Assembly (NCBI GenBank): GCA_034620365.1
Contig: JAQGEQ010000204.1
Location: 310,001-374,000 of the forward strand
Source of the DNA: Pegea sp. RAD2-039
Lineage: Eukaryota; Chordata; Thaliacea; Salpida; Salpidae
Direction of reading: 5' to 3'
DNA: 64,000 bases
The notes under the pieces are model-generated. The model was not told the origin of the DNA, made no database searches, and worked only from the letters and a program-made list of their open reading frames with translations. Shown here piece by piece: positions 51,601-63,330 of this stretch. Position 1 is the first letter of the stretch. Each line of letters starts with the position of its first letter. A program made the translations under genes and the position numbers.

Positions 51601-54600
51601 GTTGGAATTAAAATTTATATAAAATTGAAAAGTATAACTTGCTGCATAATCATTGTATAAACTATTAATCTATACTTTACATTTTCATTAAACCAAAGTT
51701 AAAATTTTATCTATTATTTTGCCTCATTTATTTAAAATTATTTTGGTTTCAACCTTTTTTATCACAAACTATTCCTAACAGCTCTTTACTTCATCTTATA
51801 TATTTGTTTTATTTTACAGAAATTGGATTGTAGTTGCTTCTGCAAATAGTATTTGGTTATTACAGCAATTACCAGTATCAAAGCAGTTGCCAGTTTTATT
51901 AAATAACAAAGAATATGAGCTTGCTCTTCAATTAGCAGTAATCTCGAATTTAATCATTAAATCAAATGAACATTTTCTAAACTTTCTTTTTCATAGAGAA
52001 TGTCAACTGAAGAAAGCGAAGTTGAAAAGGAAGCTACTATTCAAAACATTCAAATTCTTCTTGCTTTTGATATGTTTCGTCAAAAACGTTTCGAGGCATC
52101 TCTTCAAAGTTTTTCAAACTTGGATGTTGGTAAGTGAACATCTTATATCAGTCAGTAGAAAATGAAAAAATAAACATGTTATCAGATCCTTCTCAAGTGA
52201 TCGGATTGTTTCCTGATCTTCTTCCTGAGAAGCAAAGTAGTAAGATTGAGTATCCTTCATCAATTATCAAGTTAAAAGGCAAAGAGTTGAAGGATGGTCT
52301 TCTAGCTTTGAGTGAATATCTTACACAAGTAAACTTTATTTCAAATTATTTAGAAGTTTTCAAATAAATGAAAAATGTTTAAATTTATTTTGATTAATTT
52401 TTTGAAACAATATCAAAATTAGGTAGAAAATTGCAAGAAATATTTTCTGAATAATAACTCTTTTCAACCAACACATTTAGCGTTGAGCTTCTATTTTTGT
52501 GTGGAAATATCACTTCGAGCCTTTTCTCAATTTTTCAAATAGATTTTACAAATGTCTCTCGAAAAGTTGAAAAATTCATACATACAAAATTGATCAAAAA
52601 CTTTTACATCTTTAGATATAAACCAAATGTAATCAAACACTCTTAATATAATTGTCGATTATATTTTGACAAAAAACTTTAAATAATAAGTGAACTAAAA
52701 GATAAATTTGTTGTTATTTCATCAACCTAAATTTAGCTTTAAATCAACTTTTGTTGTTTTTTCAAAGAAACGAAACGAAATGTTGAAAATCACCACCCCC
52801 ACAGTTCATAATCTGAAACCAATTGTAGCTAAAAACTCCGTGATCAAATCCAGGAAGTCTCTTCTCCAGATCATCGACACTACTTTACTAAAATGCTATT
52901 TGAAAGTGAGCTTCATCTGAATTATGAAGAATTTGATGACAAATTTGTTGCAATTAATTTTGTAAATTTTTATGTTTGTTTATAAACAGGTCAATAACGC
53001 TCTTGTGGGTCCTCTTCTGCGTTTGCCTGAAAATTATTGTCATTTGGAAGAAGCAGAAAGAGTCTTAAAGAAAATGGAGAAGTTTCGAGAATTGACAGAT
53101 CTTTACAAGAAGAGAGGTTTACATCGAAAAGGTAAATTGCTTTTTTTTCAAAAATTTCCACAAAAAACTTTCTACTTGAAACATTTTTTTGTATATTTTG
53201 CTAACGACCTTTTACTTTAAAAACTTCTTATTTATTTAGCATTAGAGCTTCTACTAAAACAGTATAATGAAAAAGGAATTGTTGCTGAGCTTGTTGAATA
53301 CCTTCAACATTTAGGTAAGTTTTTCATTTTACCATCTTTTAAAACAATTTTTTCTATCTATGTTTTTCAAAGTATAAACAAACTTTTTACTCGGTTGAAA
53401 ATTTCATAATTTTCATGAAATTTATTTCCAATATGATGATTTCAGGTAATAATCATTTGGATCTTGTGTTGACTTTTGCTGATGAAATTGTTGAACACAA
53501 TTCGAAAGACTGTTTGAAGGTATCCAGAAGTTTTCTGTAAATGTAATTCACCGAAATAAAAATAACAAATGATAAAATTTTTATATTAACCACAATAATA
53601 ATTTCATTATTTTCTATCAAGCTTTTTAAACTTCTCAAAATTGTTCTAATTATTTCTAGATTTTCACCGGAGATACTACAGAAGTTGAATCCTTGCCAAG
53701 ACGTCAGATATTTGATTTCCTTGATTTAAAAGCAAGGCCCTTAGTTGTCCCTTACCTCGTACGTTTATTCTGCTCTTATCTAACTTTTAGTTTTGCTTTT
53801 TATGCTGAAAAACGTAAATCTTTTTCTAATCAAAATGATTTTTCTGAATACGATATAAAAAGTGAAATAAGCTGACTTCAAATTGATGTTATCAGTAATA
53901 TGTGTTGAAAAATTGTTAATTGAACTTAATTTTGTGATTAGGAACATATTATATTTTCTTTGGAAGATGAAACACAATCCTTTCATAACCATCTTGCAAT
54001 TAGTTATAAAAATAATGTGATGGAATTAATTAAAGAAGCTCAGGCTATAGTTTCTGAAGGTTTTCAATTTTTTTTTACTTTTAACTAATTTTTTGAATTA
54101 TTTGTAATCAACATACTTATTATTTTAGAAGATATTGTAATAATAAATGAAAGAGGAATTGATATGGATGATGGTTCTGTGAAGGTGGTGGAAGCTAGAT
54201 CTAAACTTCAAACATTTTTAGAGATTTCGAAAAGTTATGAACCTCAAAGACTTTTATCTGAATTTCCAGTTGACAGTAAGTTTCTACAAATTTCTATCAC
54301 TTCTCTAAATATCAATTGGGTTTTCTTTCACAGTACTGCTAGATGAAAGAGCTGTAATCTTAGGAAGACAAGGATCTCATGAACAAGCTCTTGCTATTTA
54401 TGTATACTCATTAAATGATGGATTGAAAGCTGAAAGTTATTGTGAAAGAGTTTTTAATGAATCACCCAAACAAAATAAAGATGTAAGTTTCTTCAACTTA
54501 CATTCGACCACGTGTTCCATTTCTACTAATATATCTGATTTATTAGAACTTTGTATCATACATTGATGTTTTGTTACTCATTTTTCATATTTCTCAATCT

Positions 54601-55236
54601 TTTCATCTTATAGGTATTTTTGACTCTGCTGAAAATTTACCTTCAAAACAGCAATTCCAAGCAAAGAAGTAATTTGAACAATGCAATGAAGGTGCTCCAC
54701 AAATATTCGGATAAAATAGATACTTTGCAAGTAAGGCTTATACAAAACAGTTTACAAAACAATATCCGTCAACAAATAAGCTTTCTTTGTTTTGATTTTT
54801 TAATAGGCTTTGACCTTGCTTCCAAATTACACTGCTGTTGGAGAAGTTGAAGAATTTATTTGCAAAACATTAGAAAGTCAAAGTCAGAAATTGAGGCAAT
54901 TAAAAATGATAAAAAGTCTTTTAATTTCAGAAAATTTTCAGGTTATTATTTGATTATTAAATCTTTAATTGTTTCAAAGTTTTTAAAATGTTAATAGGTT
55001 CATGAAAAGCGAATGATGTACGACAACATCAACTGCTGTGTTACTGAAGATCGGATTTGTTGTGTATGCGGCAAAAAGATTGGTGATAGGTGAATAGTTT
55101 TTACAAATTATAAACTTTGATTTATTTTTCAACAAGATAATTTTGTTTTTATAGCGCATTTGCTCGATATCCTAATGATGTAATAGTTCATTATTTCTGT
55201 TGTAAAGACAGAAAATATTCCCCAAAAAATTATTGA
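48694..55236 (+). CDS. VPS39: VPS39, HOPS complex subunit
   Basis: VPS39 is a HOPS subunit that binds Rab7 and tethers late endosomes, autophagosomes and lysosomes. I traced 22 coding exons in phase (886 residues; human 875-886): 48694-48769, 50126-50220, 50365-50589, 50785-50895, 51042-51168, 51222-51365, 51429-51549, 51820-51937, 51997-52129, 52186-52328, 52768-52905, 52990-53131, 53240-53314, 53446-53519, 53660-53758, 53942-54059, 54129-54275, 54334-54482, 54614-54730, 54807-54941, 54998-55089, 55155-55236. Landmarks are MHKAYEAIPV at the start, a CNH domain (VLVGTKVGHLFVF, SVCVGFKRDY), clathrin-type helical repeats (SLLQIIDTTLLKCYL, LPDLLP-like FPDLLP) and the C-terminal CCVCGKKIGDSAFARYPNDV. 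The start could be either of two adjacent ATGs. Intron 7 has a GC donor. Intron 1 (1.36 kb) holds an antisense retroelement. Confidence 0.95.
49120..49975 (-). mobile_element. Decayed non-LTR retrotransposon RT fragment in VPS39 intron 1
   Basis: On the minus strand, interrupted frames show RT-domain blocks in family order: a VDQLLILSL piece, LTTD, GPLLFNIHINDIKDFL (the usual block before the YADD motif), SFSLNK-like text, then NIWTL/HIHP pieces equivalent to the fragment at 361-1050. The string TTTTAAGACCAGAAATAT is shared with that copy. Stops and frameshifts make it inactive. It lies antisense to the host gene, between coding exons 1 and 2. Confidence 0.8.
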
Positions 55237-58200
55237 ATTTTTTGTTTAAAATGGAATTTGTGCAATATTTTCAATCTTTTTTAAATATATATTTGAATTT
55301 CTACACTGGTATCATGATATCACGATGAATTATTGCTCACTTATTTCACCTCATTGATATCAGATATGTCTTCTTTTTTGTGAATTTTCAATTCTTCTTT
55401 AAAATTTCTTTAAATGGTTCCTTGAGTACTTTCTACAACTTTTCAATTTTGATGATAACGTGCCTTTTGCTGTCAACTATTTTTAATCATAGTTACACTC
55501 GGCTACGTCTAATAAATTTAATAAATAAATTTTTGGCAATACACGAAGCGTTTAAAATTAATTTCTAGCTTGTCAGTTGAAATCTGACAATTGGATCTTC
55601 ATCAATTTTACAAATTAAATTCAGAAATTTAGAAAATGAAGAATCAATTTAGTAACTAAAAATGTTTCATAAAAAGTAAAAAAAAATCTTCTTTGTATCA
55701 GGAAACGCATTTAAAATATACTAATAAAATTGAAAGATTGAAGATTGAATTATTTACAAAAGATCTGATTTGTGATAAATGTATCTACTATTTATGATTT
55801 ACTAAACTATGAGCTACTTGAACATTTAACTTTTTTAGTTTAATACAGTTTTGTAAAACCATATTCAAAAGTTTGCCACCTAAAATTCAAACAGTATTTA
55901 AAACTTTAAACAAAATGAGAAAATGGAATCTAATTAGTTTCGTGAATATTGTCTACAAAACAATAAAGAAAGTTAATTTGAGGTAATGTTCTTACAAATA
56001 TGAAATAGATCGCTTCTGGTGGTTTTTAATAAAAGAAAATGACAAAGGAACAATCTGAGCAACTTCAAGTACATTACATTCTAGAGTTTAAAAACATTTG
56101 ATACTACCCTCTTAAAACTTTCATCAACAATTTATTCATTCGACTTTGAGAAGCTAGGAAGAGGTCTGAAAGCTCGATTAAACAATTGTGTATACAAGTC
56201 TTCAGCTTAAAGGTAGAACAAAAGTTTTTTTTTCGCGTTAGAAAACGAATTTATCGTTGATTCTAGTTTGTTGAGTATGAAGCCAAAATATTCTTACTTA
56301 CTTTTACTTTGAGATTGAAAATTTGATATTTTGAAGCAAATTATAGTTTTGTTGATCGATTGATTACAGGATTAAAATACTATAGTAGCTATTAGATTGA
56401 TGAAGATATTGTCTGTAATTTTGTAAGATGATTTTTGTAAGAATCCAAAAGTATTTGAAGTTAACGATGAGCCATTAGTTTTAATATTAAATCCAAACTA
56501 TATTTTTCATTTACAAATAAGTATTAGTAATTAGTAGGCTAAGAGTTCTAAAAATAATTTTGTTTTTTCTATTTCTTATAATTTGCAAGATAGTTAGTTT
56601 TTGGAAGATACCCAAATCAATTAGATAAATTCAATGATCTAAATTTTTATAAGCTTTGGATAATTAACTGTAAGATAAGAAAAAAATTGTAAGGTTTTAC
56701 AAATTTATTATTTTAGTAAATGTTACAATTTGAAAAAAATATATTTATGCAACATAAAAGAACAATAATTATTCTTTTTTTTATTAGTTTGTATAAGCTT
56801 TATAGATTTAAATGTATTTAAGCATACAAATTTTACAAGTTTTATTATTATTGAATGTTAAGTTAGATAAATCACTCATATATTGAAGTTTTTAGGTTGA
56901 AAATATATTGTTCAAGATTACTGTACTACGATTTTCAGTTAAACATTTTCGTTGGAAATTCGAATTATCTTGAAGCAGCAGAAAGTGGAAACTACTTAGA
57001 TTGGCCCTTTGATTTGGCTATAAGATAGCAAAACAAAAATTGTTACAATAAGCATCATCTTTAAATAAGTAATCAATTTTATTTTGATTATGTAAGCTAT
57101 ACAAAACACTCAAGCAACAGCTCCATTTTTTAAAAAGTTATTAAAATTTGTAATACGTAGAATAAGCACAGAGGTATATTTAAAAACAACAAGATTATTA
57201 ACTTAACATATATGACTTTTATTACTACCTAATTAGCATCTAGAAGAGTTTTTTACAGAAACAGATTTTTTTAAATCTAAGGTATGGACTTTTGTTGATT
57301 TAATGGCTTTGTAAACTGCCAACTTGAGTGTACAAGAGTGAATACAAGACTACAGGAAAGAATTAAAAGTTTGAAATGACTTGTGTTTAAAACCCTCGAA
57401 AACCAAAATAGTTTATTCAATATTTTTGCGGACTTGCTATTTCAAAACTCTTTTAATTGAAAAAATTTGATTTATATGATATTGAAGAACGTTGGTGAGT
57501 TACAGCAGAATTTAGTCGTAAAATAAGAAATTTCCGAAATTTTTTTTTAATACTAACATATAAATTTGAGAAAAATATTTCATACAATTCTCCTTACACA
57601 CAAAGATTTATTTATGTAGGTTTGGATCCTTCAGAAATCTTTAAAAATCTATAAGTAACGATAATCTATCACACTAACTTAGATTTGAAACTTGTGTTGA
57701 ACAGATAAAAAGACTTGAAAACCACAATTAGTCTTAAAGTTTGGGATTGTTATATTACAGAAAGATTTTTGTTGTTTGATATACCAAGAAGCGTAAAAAT
57801 CGTTTATTTAATCTGCTGTGAGATCTTTAGTAGTTTTATTCACCGAGGTGTTTAAAGCCAAAATATCAAATAAAAATCTTTCAAACAAGTACAACTGTAC
57901 TGCTTATGTATACAACTGTTTCTCTAATATATTTAAAGAAACCGAATTCAAAAGAAGAATTTTTTCGCTCTTAAGGTAGTTGCTGAAGATCAGAGTCTTG
58001 TATAGAGTTTTAAAGATAGATTTTAATAATAAGACTATAAGAAGTTTAATTTTTATAATTCTACTTTTTTTAAGCAGTTGTAAAGTTTATTTATAGTTTC
58101 AAATTTACAAAAGAATTAAAAAAGTGAAATTAATATTTGCGTGTAATAATCGTACATAGAAATGCAACCACTTTCAAATCTACTCATATACATTTTTTGT

Positions 58201-58600
58201 TTAATATTGCTATATTACAATATTCTTATTCGTTTTGTATCTAATATTTTTTTAGATAAGTCAAACTTCTATTTAAATTGTAATTAACTAATCTTAACTA
58301 CAAAAATTAAAAAATTAAGCTTAAAGTGTTAGAATAACTATGAGACGATATTTGGTATTGTTTATTTTGATAGCTACAAGGACTCTAGTAATAAAACCTG
58401 TTTTTGATTATCCAAATTCAATAACTAAAACAATAAGCTTTTGAAAATACATTAAGTATATATTGAAAATTATTTTATTTTAATTCTCAGTCAATTTTTT
58501 ATAAAAATATTTAGTCTGTCATAAGAAGTTTTAAAAATCTTCAGTCGTTTTTAGAAAACTATTAACAATAAGCTTTTATTAATTTCAAAAATAAACAATA
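55237..58600. other. Intergenic AT-rich DNA between VPS39 and the claudin-like genes
   Basis: No coding gene, RNA or clear repeat is supported. The VPS39 3' UTR should lie at the left and the leader region of the first claudin-like gene at the right. Confidence 0.45.
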
Positions 58601-58644
58601 AACTTAATTTTTCAGGTATTAATATTAACTATAATAACATCAAA

Positions 58645-58879
58645 ATGCCAACAAAAAACAATCCTATGATGGGTGTTGGGTTTTTCATTGGGATTGCATG
58701 CATGGTCGGGATTCTATTTACTACGATATCACCTGTATGGAAAGTTAACTCCCAAGTTGCTTCTGAAAACGTAAATGTTGGAATTGGAAAGTTTGAGGGG
58801 ATTTGGGTTCGATGTACCAGCACTGGCCCTGGACAGTTTCAATGTGATGGCTTTGATGACTCAATGCTGGGATTAAAAC
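58645..58879 (+). CDS. Claudin-like protein 1, first coding exon (partial)
   Basis: Claudins are four-pass membrane proteins of tight or septate junctions. The exon encodes an N-terminal membrane segment (GVGFFIGIACMVGILF) and the first extracellular loop with the family signature W..., then FEGIWVRC, then GPGQFQCDGFDDSMLGL (equivalent to W-GLW-C-C, with GQ.QC). It ends in phase 1 at a GTAAGT donor. Only about 78 residues are present; the other three membrane segments must lie in later exons that I could not find before the next gene, so that intron is large or the exons have diverged. An acceptor-like TTAATTTTTCAG ends 29 bases before the ATG. It is a tandem paralogue of the gene at 61.8 kb, and the two share the same intron position and phase. 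Confidence 0.85.
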
Positions 58880-61700
58880 GTAAGTTTTAATTTATTATCG
58901 CAGTTTTATTTATACGTTTATATAAAATAAGCTTGTCATATGATTTGAGTGCTTTGTTGAGTTGTAAGTGTTGCTGTGAGTAAAACTAAGCTGCTGAATA
59001 ACGAACTTTAACTACATAATTTTCTTCCACCATTAATCATAACTTTATTTAGATTTTTCTTTAAAAAACGCTAAATTTAAATACTAATTGCAAAACTTCA
59101 AGTCTTTTTTCCTATTTTTAACAGCTGTTTGCTTCTCATTAATATCCAATTTTTAAGTCCACTAATTCTTTTCTTTAAATATATTTGATTTTTTAACAAT
59201 TTTAAGAACAAAACGTATCTAATTAGGAATCTATTAAGACCTTTTTCGAATTATTTATTTCGAATGGTATGCTAAGACAAGTATAAAGGCAACGTAAAAG
59301 TTAAAACTAGTTATAAGAGTACGTAAGGGTGTGGCACTCAGCAAATGTTTAACTTTAATTAAAAAGTGTTTTACCAAAATGAAAGAAATCATTTTTTAAA
59401 CATAAATATTTAAGATGAGCCTCAAAATAATCAAACAGCTTTACGGACGTCAAAATCGCTTTACTTGCTTATACATCAACCACAATGTTTCTAATTACAT
59501 ATTTAAAATTGGAATACATGTAAAAGTAAATATAAAGCAAGAGTTATTTTAAATTGTTATTTAGAAAAAAAACGATCTTTGTTAATACCTACCTATAAAT
59601 CTCAGCAACAATATTTTCATGCAAGAAGTAAAACATTACTTTTTTGTTTAATAGTTTCAGAATTTTTAATCTAACATCCGAAGCCATTTAGGCTGATGTA
59701 AGTTTCAAAAATATAATTCTAGAATAAAACAAATAATTTAAATAAAATAAAATTATAGGTTTTTTTGAATTAAAAAAATCTTATAAGTATTTAAACTTTT
59801 GTGTCAATGAAAATTAATTACAAAAAAACAATAGTGAGTCTATGATAGCAAACGTTTTATGTATATTAGACAGGTTAAAATTGAATTATTTTGTCTGTAA
59901 CAAGTATATACTCATCATGAAGTAACTTTTAAACAGATTAATCAAATTCTTTATAATTGCGTTAATTTTTCTGAAGAAATAAAACATCTTACTGTTACAT
60001 TGCATTAGTATGTTGTCAACTTTATTCACATGACATTTATTTGGTTACTTTAATCTTTTTTTAGACTAAGGTAATGCTGTGTCATCTTTTGTTTGTACAG
60101 CTAAGATGTTAATCGTTATAAAATCAAATTAAGTTTGATCATTTGATAAACTCAGTATAATTCCCGCCTTTTCAACCAGCACTTCTACAAGAACAAATAA
60201 AGTTTTAGCAGATATCTTCCATCAAAGCAAATATAATTCTTCTAAAGAACTTTTGAAGGAATAAGTATAGATTAGCTTAGAAAGGGATGTAAGATCATAT
60301 AGTCTAAAATATTCAATATATCTTCATAATTTCTGAAACTTAATCACCTTGGTCATCAATCAAAAGTTTATAAAAAAGCAACAATTTGTTTCTAAAAGTA
60401 AATTTCAGAATTTTAACAATAACTGAAACATGTTAATCATTATAATGATAATATTTATGTAATGTTTATTCGCTTTTAGTGATTTCATTCTAAGTATAGC
60501 AACAGTATAGTCTATGCTAAAGTTTGTTCACAGAACATATCTCCAATTGTTTCTTTTATTTCCTTCATACTGCTCAGCAAATATTCTACGTTTAGCAGTT
60601 AATAAGTAACTAGTAATAAAATTACAATCTACAAAAGATAGCAAAAGTTATGAATTTCTCCATGTTTTTGTAAAGAGAAGATGACTATTTTGAAATTATT
60701 AACTTTTCTGTCAATTTGTATGCTGTGAATGTTTGTTCCATTATTAAACATGGCTTATAACTTAGCTGTACTAGCTTCAAAGTAGAAAATTTGTGAAAAG
60801 CTTGATGAAAATATGCTGATAAGGTATCTTGAAAGTCGAAGTTAATTAAGAGTTTTTTTTTTGAAAGGAATACTTTAGATGATTAAATGATATTCAAATT
60901 AGGTAATTTATAAGAATACATTTTAACGAAAAAATAAAAATTCAGGCTTAGAAAAACTCTATTGATTTTTATAACTAGACGATAAAACTGGTTTAGGTGA
61001 GACACCAGCGCTAATTGCGAACTTATATACGTAATTTATAAGTTTTACGATTTTATAATAAATTTTGACTAAAGAACTTTGTGATTGTACAGCTATAAAA
61101 ATAATCTTACAGTTCTAACATTAAAATGATTTTATATTTTAAGCAGTAATAGCTAATTTGTTTAAACTGATAAAGTGATTCATGATCAGGTTATACTTAA
61201 ACATTCGTACAAATGTAAATTTGAAATTAAAAGTTGATCTTAGAGAAGAGTCACCTCAATTGAAAAGTAAACGAGAAAGTTGTTTGCTTTTTACTTTTTT
61301 CAAAGTTTTAAAGTATCATTTGTGTAATTGTGTGAAAGATTTCATTTTTTATCATTTATTTTTTGTCCAAAACTAATAAAAGTGAAGATTCAACAATTAG
61401 TTTCATAGCAACAAATAATTTAGAGATGTTTAGCAACAAATAATTTAATTATTATTTTAAGGTTGAGATTTAGATAGTTGCTACAAATTAGACAAGTTCA
61501 GATACTTTTGTTTCTTACTCAGTTTTTTGCATTTAAACTGTTACTCGTATATTTAAAGTTTGTTTCAAAGGTTCATTTATACTGCTACAAAATAAATGAT
61601 TTTTTGTTGTTAAACACCATGCATTGCATAGTAAAAGAAAAGTAGAAACCGTCAGTATGATAGTTTTGTAGATCTTTTCGTGCTTTGAAATTTCTTAATG
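58880..61700. other. Intron or intergenic DNA between the two claudin-like exons
   Basis: This either contains unrecognised exons of the first claudin-like gene or is its long intron, with the second gene nested or alternative. No membrane-segment exon was recognised by eye. Confidence 0.4.
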
Positions 61701-61765
61701 AATTATTTCAGTTCAGGAAATATTTTTCAAATCGATTAGTAAAAAAATTTACCACTTGTAAAAAA

Positions 61766-61991
61766 ATGGCAAAATTATGTACCTCAATTGGTTGGATGTT
61801 GGCTATTGTATCCCTAATAGGAATACTTGTTGTTATTTCATCAAAACATTGGAAAGAAAACAATCGAGCTGATTCTATTGCTGCTGCAAGCAGTATCTTA
61901 TCATATGAGGGTCTTTGGGTGCGGTGTGTAAGCTCTATCCCAGGACAATTTCAGTGTGATAACTTTGATGAATCTTTTATTAACTTACCTG
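61766..61991 (+). CDS. Claudin-like protein 2, first coding exon (partial)
   Basis: A short cytoplasmic start (MAKLCTS) is followed by a membrane segment (IGWMLAIVSLIGILVVI), a conserved tryptophan (KHWKEN), EGLWVRC and PGQFQCDNFDESFINLP, the claudin first-loop signature. The ATG at 61766 is chosen over the in-frame ATG at 61685 because an acceptor-like TTATTTCAG (AG at 61710-61711) lies between them. The exon ends in phase 1 at GTAAGT, exactly where the paralogue at 58.6 kb ends. A possible 8-base next exon lies at 62283-62290; further exons are not seen and may lie beyond the window. Confidence 0.87.
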
Positions 61992-62282
61992 GTAAGTTTG
62001 AAACCAAAGTACTTATGATATGCTGTTGTAAATTGTAAATTTTATTTCTTGAAAAATACTCAGAATTAATTCTTAACTAAATCTCTCAAAAATTATGAAA
62101 TGTGGTATGACTTGAATACGTGATTTACTTGGAGAGAGTTTGTGTAACATGACAGCTTATTGCTTATTTATATTTGTTTAATTTGTTTTTATATTTATTT
62201 GAATTGGTTTATAATAATAATATTTTAACAATTTTTTGTATTCTTCTAAATTATTTTATTACAACGCGTTTTGCGATTTCAG

Positions 62283-62290
62283 TTTTGAAG
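62283..62290 (+). other. Candidate 8-base microexon of claudin-like gene 2
   Basis: GATTTCAG, then 8 bases (TTTTGAAG), then GTAAGTG: a good acceptor and donor flank a segment whose length restores the frame from phase 1 to phase 0 (adding V-L-K after FINLP). It may be a real microexon or a chance pairing. Confidence 0.3.
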
Positions 62291-62299
62291 GTAAGTGAA

Positions 62300-63040
62300 C
62301 TGTTTTATTATTTTTTTGTTTAAAACTAAAAGTACTTTTAATATTTTCATTTCACATATTCCGTTTCATCAAAAACAATTTTTATTCTTGGACAAACAAA
62401 GTTATAGATCAAATTTACTATAATTCCCAAATAAACATTTATAAGGTTAAAAAAATAATGAAGTAGAAAGCAAATGTGAGTACAAATTTAAAACAAAGAA
62501 GAAGCTAAAAGTTAAAACTATCAGAGTTTATCTTAATTACTTTGTTTACACACTTGTTTTAAAATCTGATAAATTTAACAGTAATTAAGTGACTGTTTTT
62601 AGTTAAACTTAACAAATGTTGTAAAAAAACTTCTTTATAATGTACCAGACAACAAAAAACTTGATTCATAGGAAATTCAGTTTAGTTAGGTTGAAATTGA
62701 ATTGTTTATTCAGTATTCAGCAAACATCATGAACTAGCTTTTAACGTTAAAAGGCTGGTAAAGTCTAATAATTAACCAATACGTTAGTTTCTTTTGTAAA
62801 ATTTTTAAGTATTATTTATATATAGCAGTTGACAACAAATTTCATCTTGAAATACAATACACAAATTAAAGTTTAGGAAAGCATTAATTGTTAAAAGTTT
62901 TGAGATTAATAGTTTTTCACTAGGTACTTGTTAATTTTATCCAAAATTTGGTGTTAAAATATTAGGTTTGTATTTTCCGTAGTTAAGGGCGTTGTCATTT
63001 TATGAACTATTCTACGTTTTAAAGCAAACTGCTCCTTTTT
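62300..63040. other. AT-rich DNA downstream of claudin exon 1
   Basis: Nothing recognised; probably intron sequence of the second claudin-like gene. Confidence 0.35.
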
Positions 63041-63044
63041 TAGG

Positions 63045-63330
63045 TTTCACACGTCAAAAAATACCCTGTTAGATATTGTTAGTAGAGAAATATCAAAATT
63101 TATAGACGCAATCAAAGCGATGCTTTCTTTCTTAGGTAATTTTACAAGCCTTTATCAGATCTCTTATTTAACTACCTTTAGTATCTTTATACAAATTGTC
63201 AAAGAGACCCACCTTAATCCTTCAGGTTCTTCTTTAATTAACTTACTATTACTTGAAACTAGTATTTATAAAAATTTGCGTCATATTCAACTATTTAGAT
63301 TATCAAATCACATCACATGACGCCACTCTT
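63045..63330 (+). mobile_element. Possible non-LTR retrotransposon endonuclease fragment
   Basis: A frame of about 95 codons holds QIVKETHLNPSGSSLINLLL followed by FRLSNHI, which resembles the late part of APE-type endonucleases of jockey/CR1 elements (Q.V..PTH..PSGSS.LIDLL then P.LSNSDH). The aspartate-histidine of the SDH motif reads NH here. No full domain is present. It may belong to the same family as the two RT fragments in this window. Confidence 0.5.

Noticed and set aside
58629..58823. Minus-strand open frame opposite the claudin exon
   Set aside because: Antisense shadow; the plus strand has the claudin signature and splice signals.
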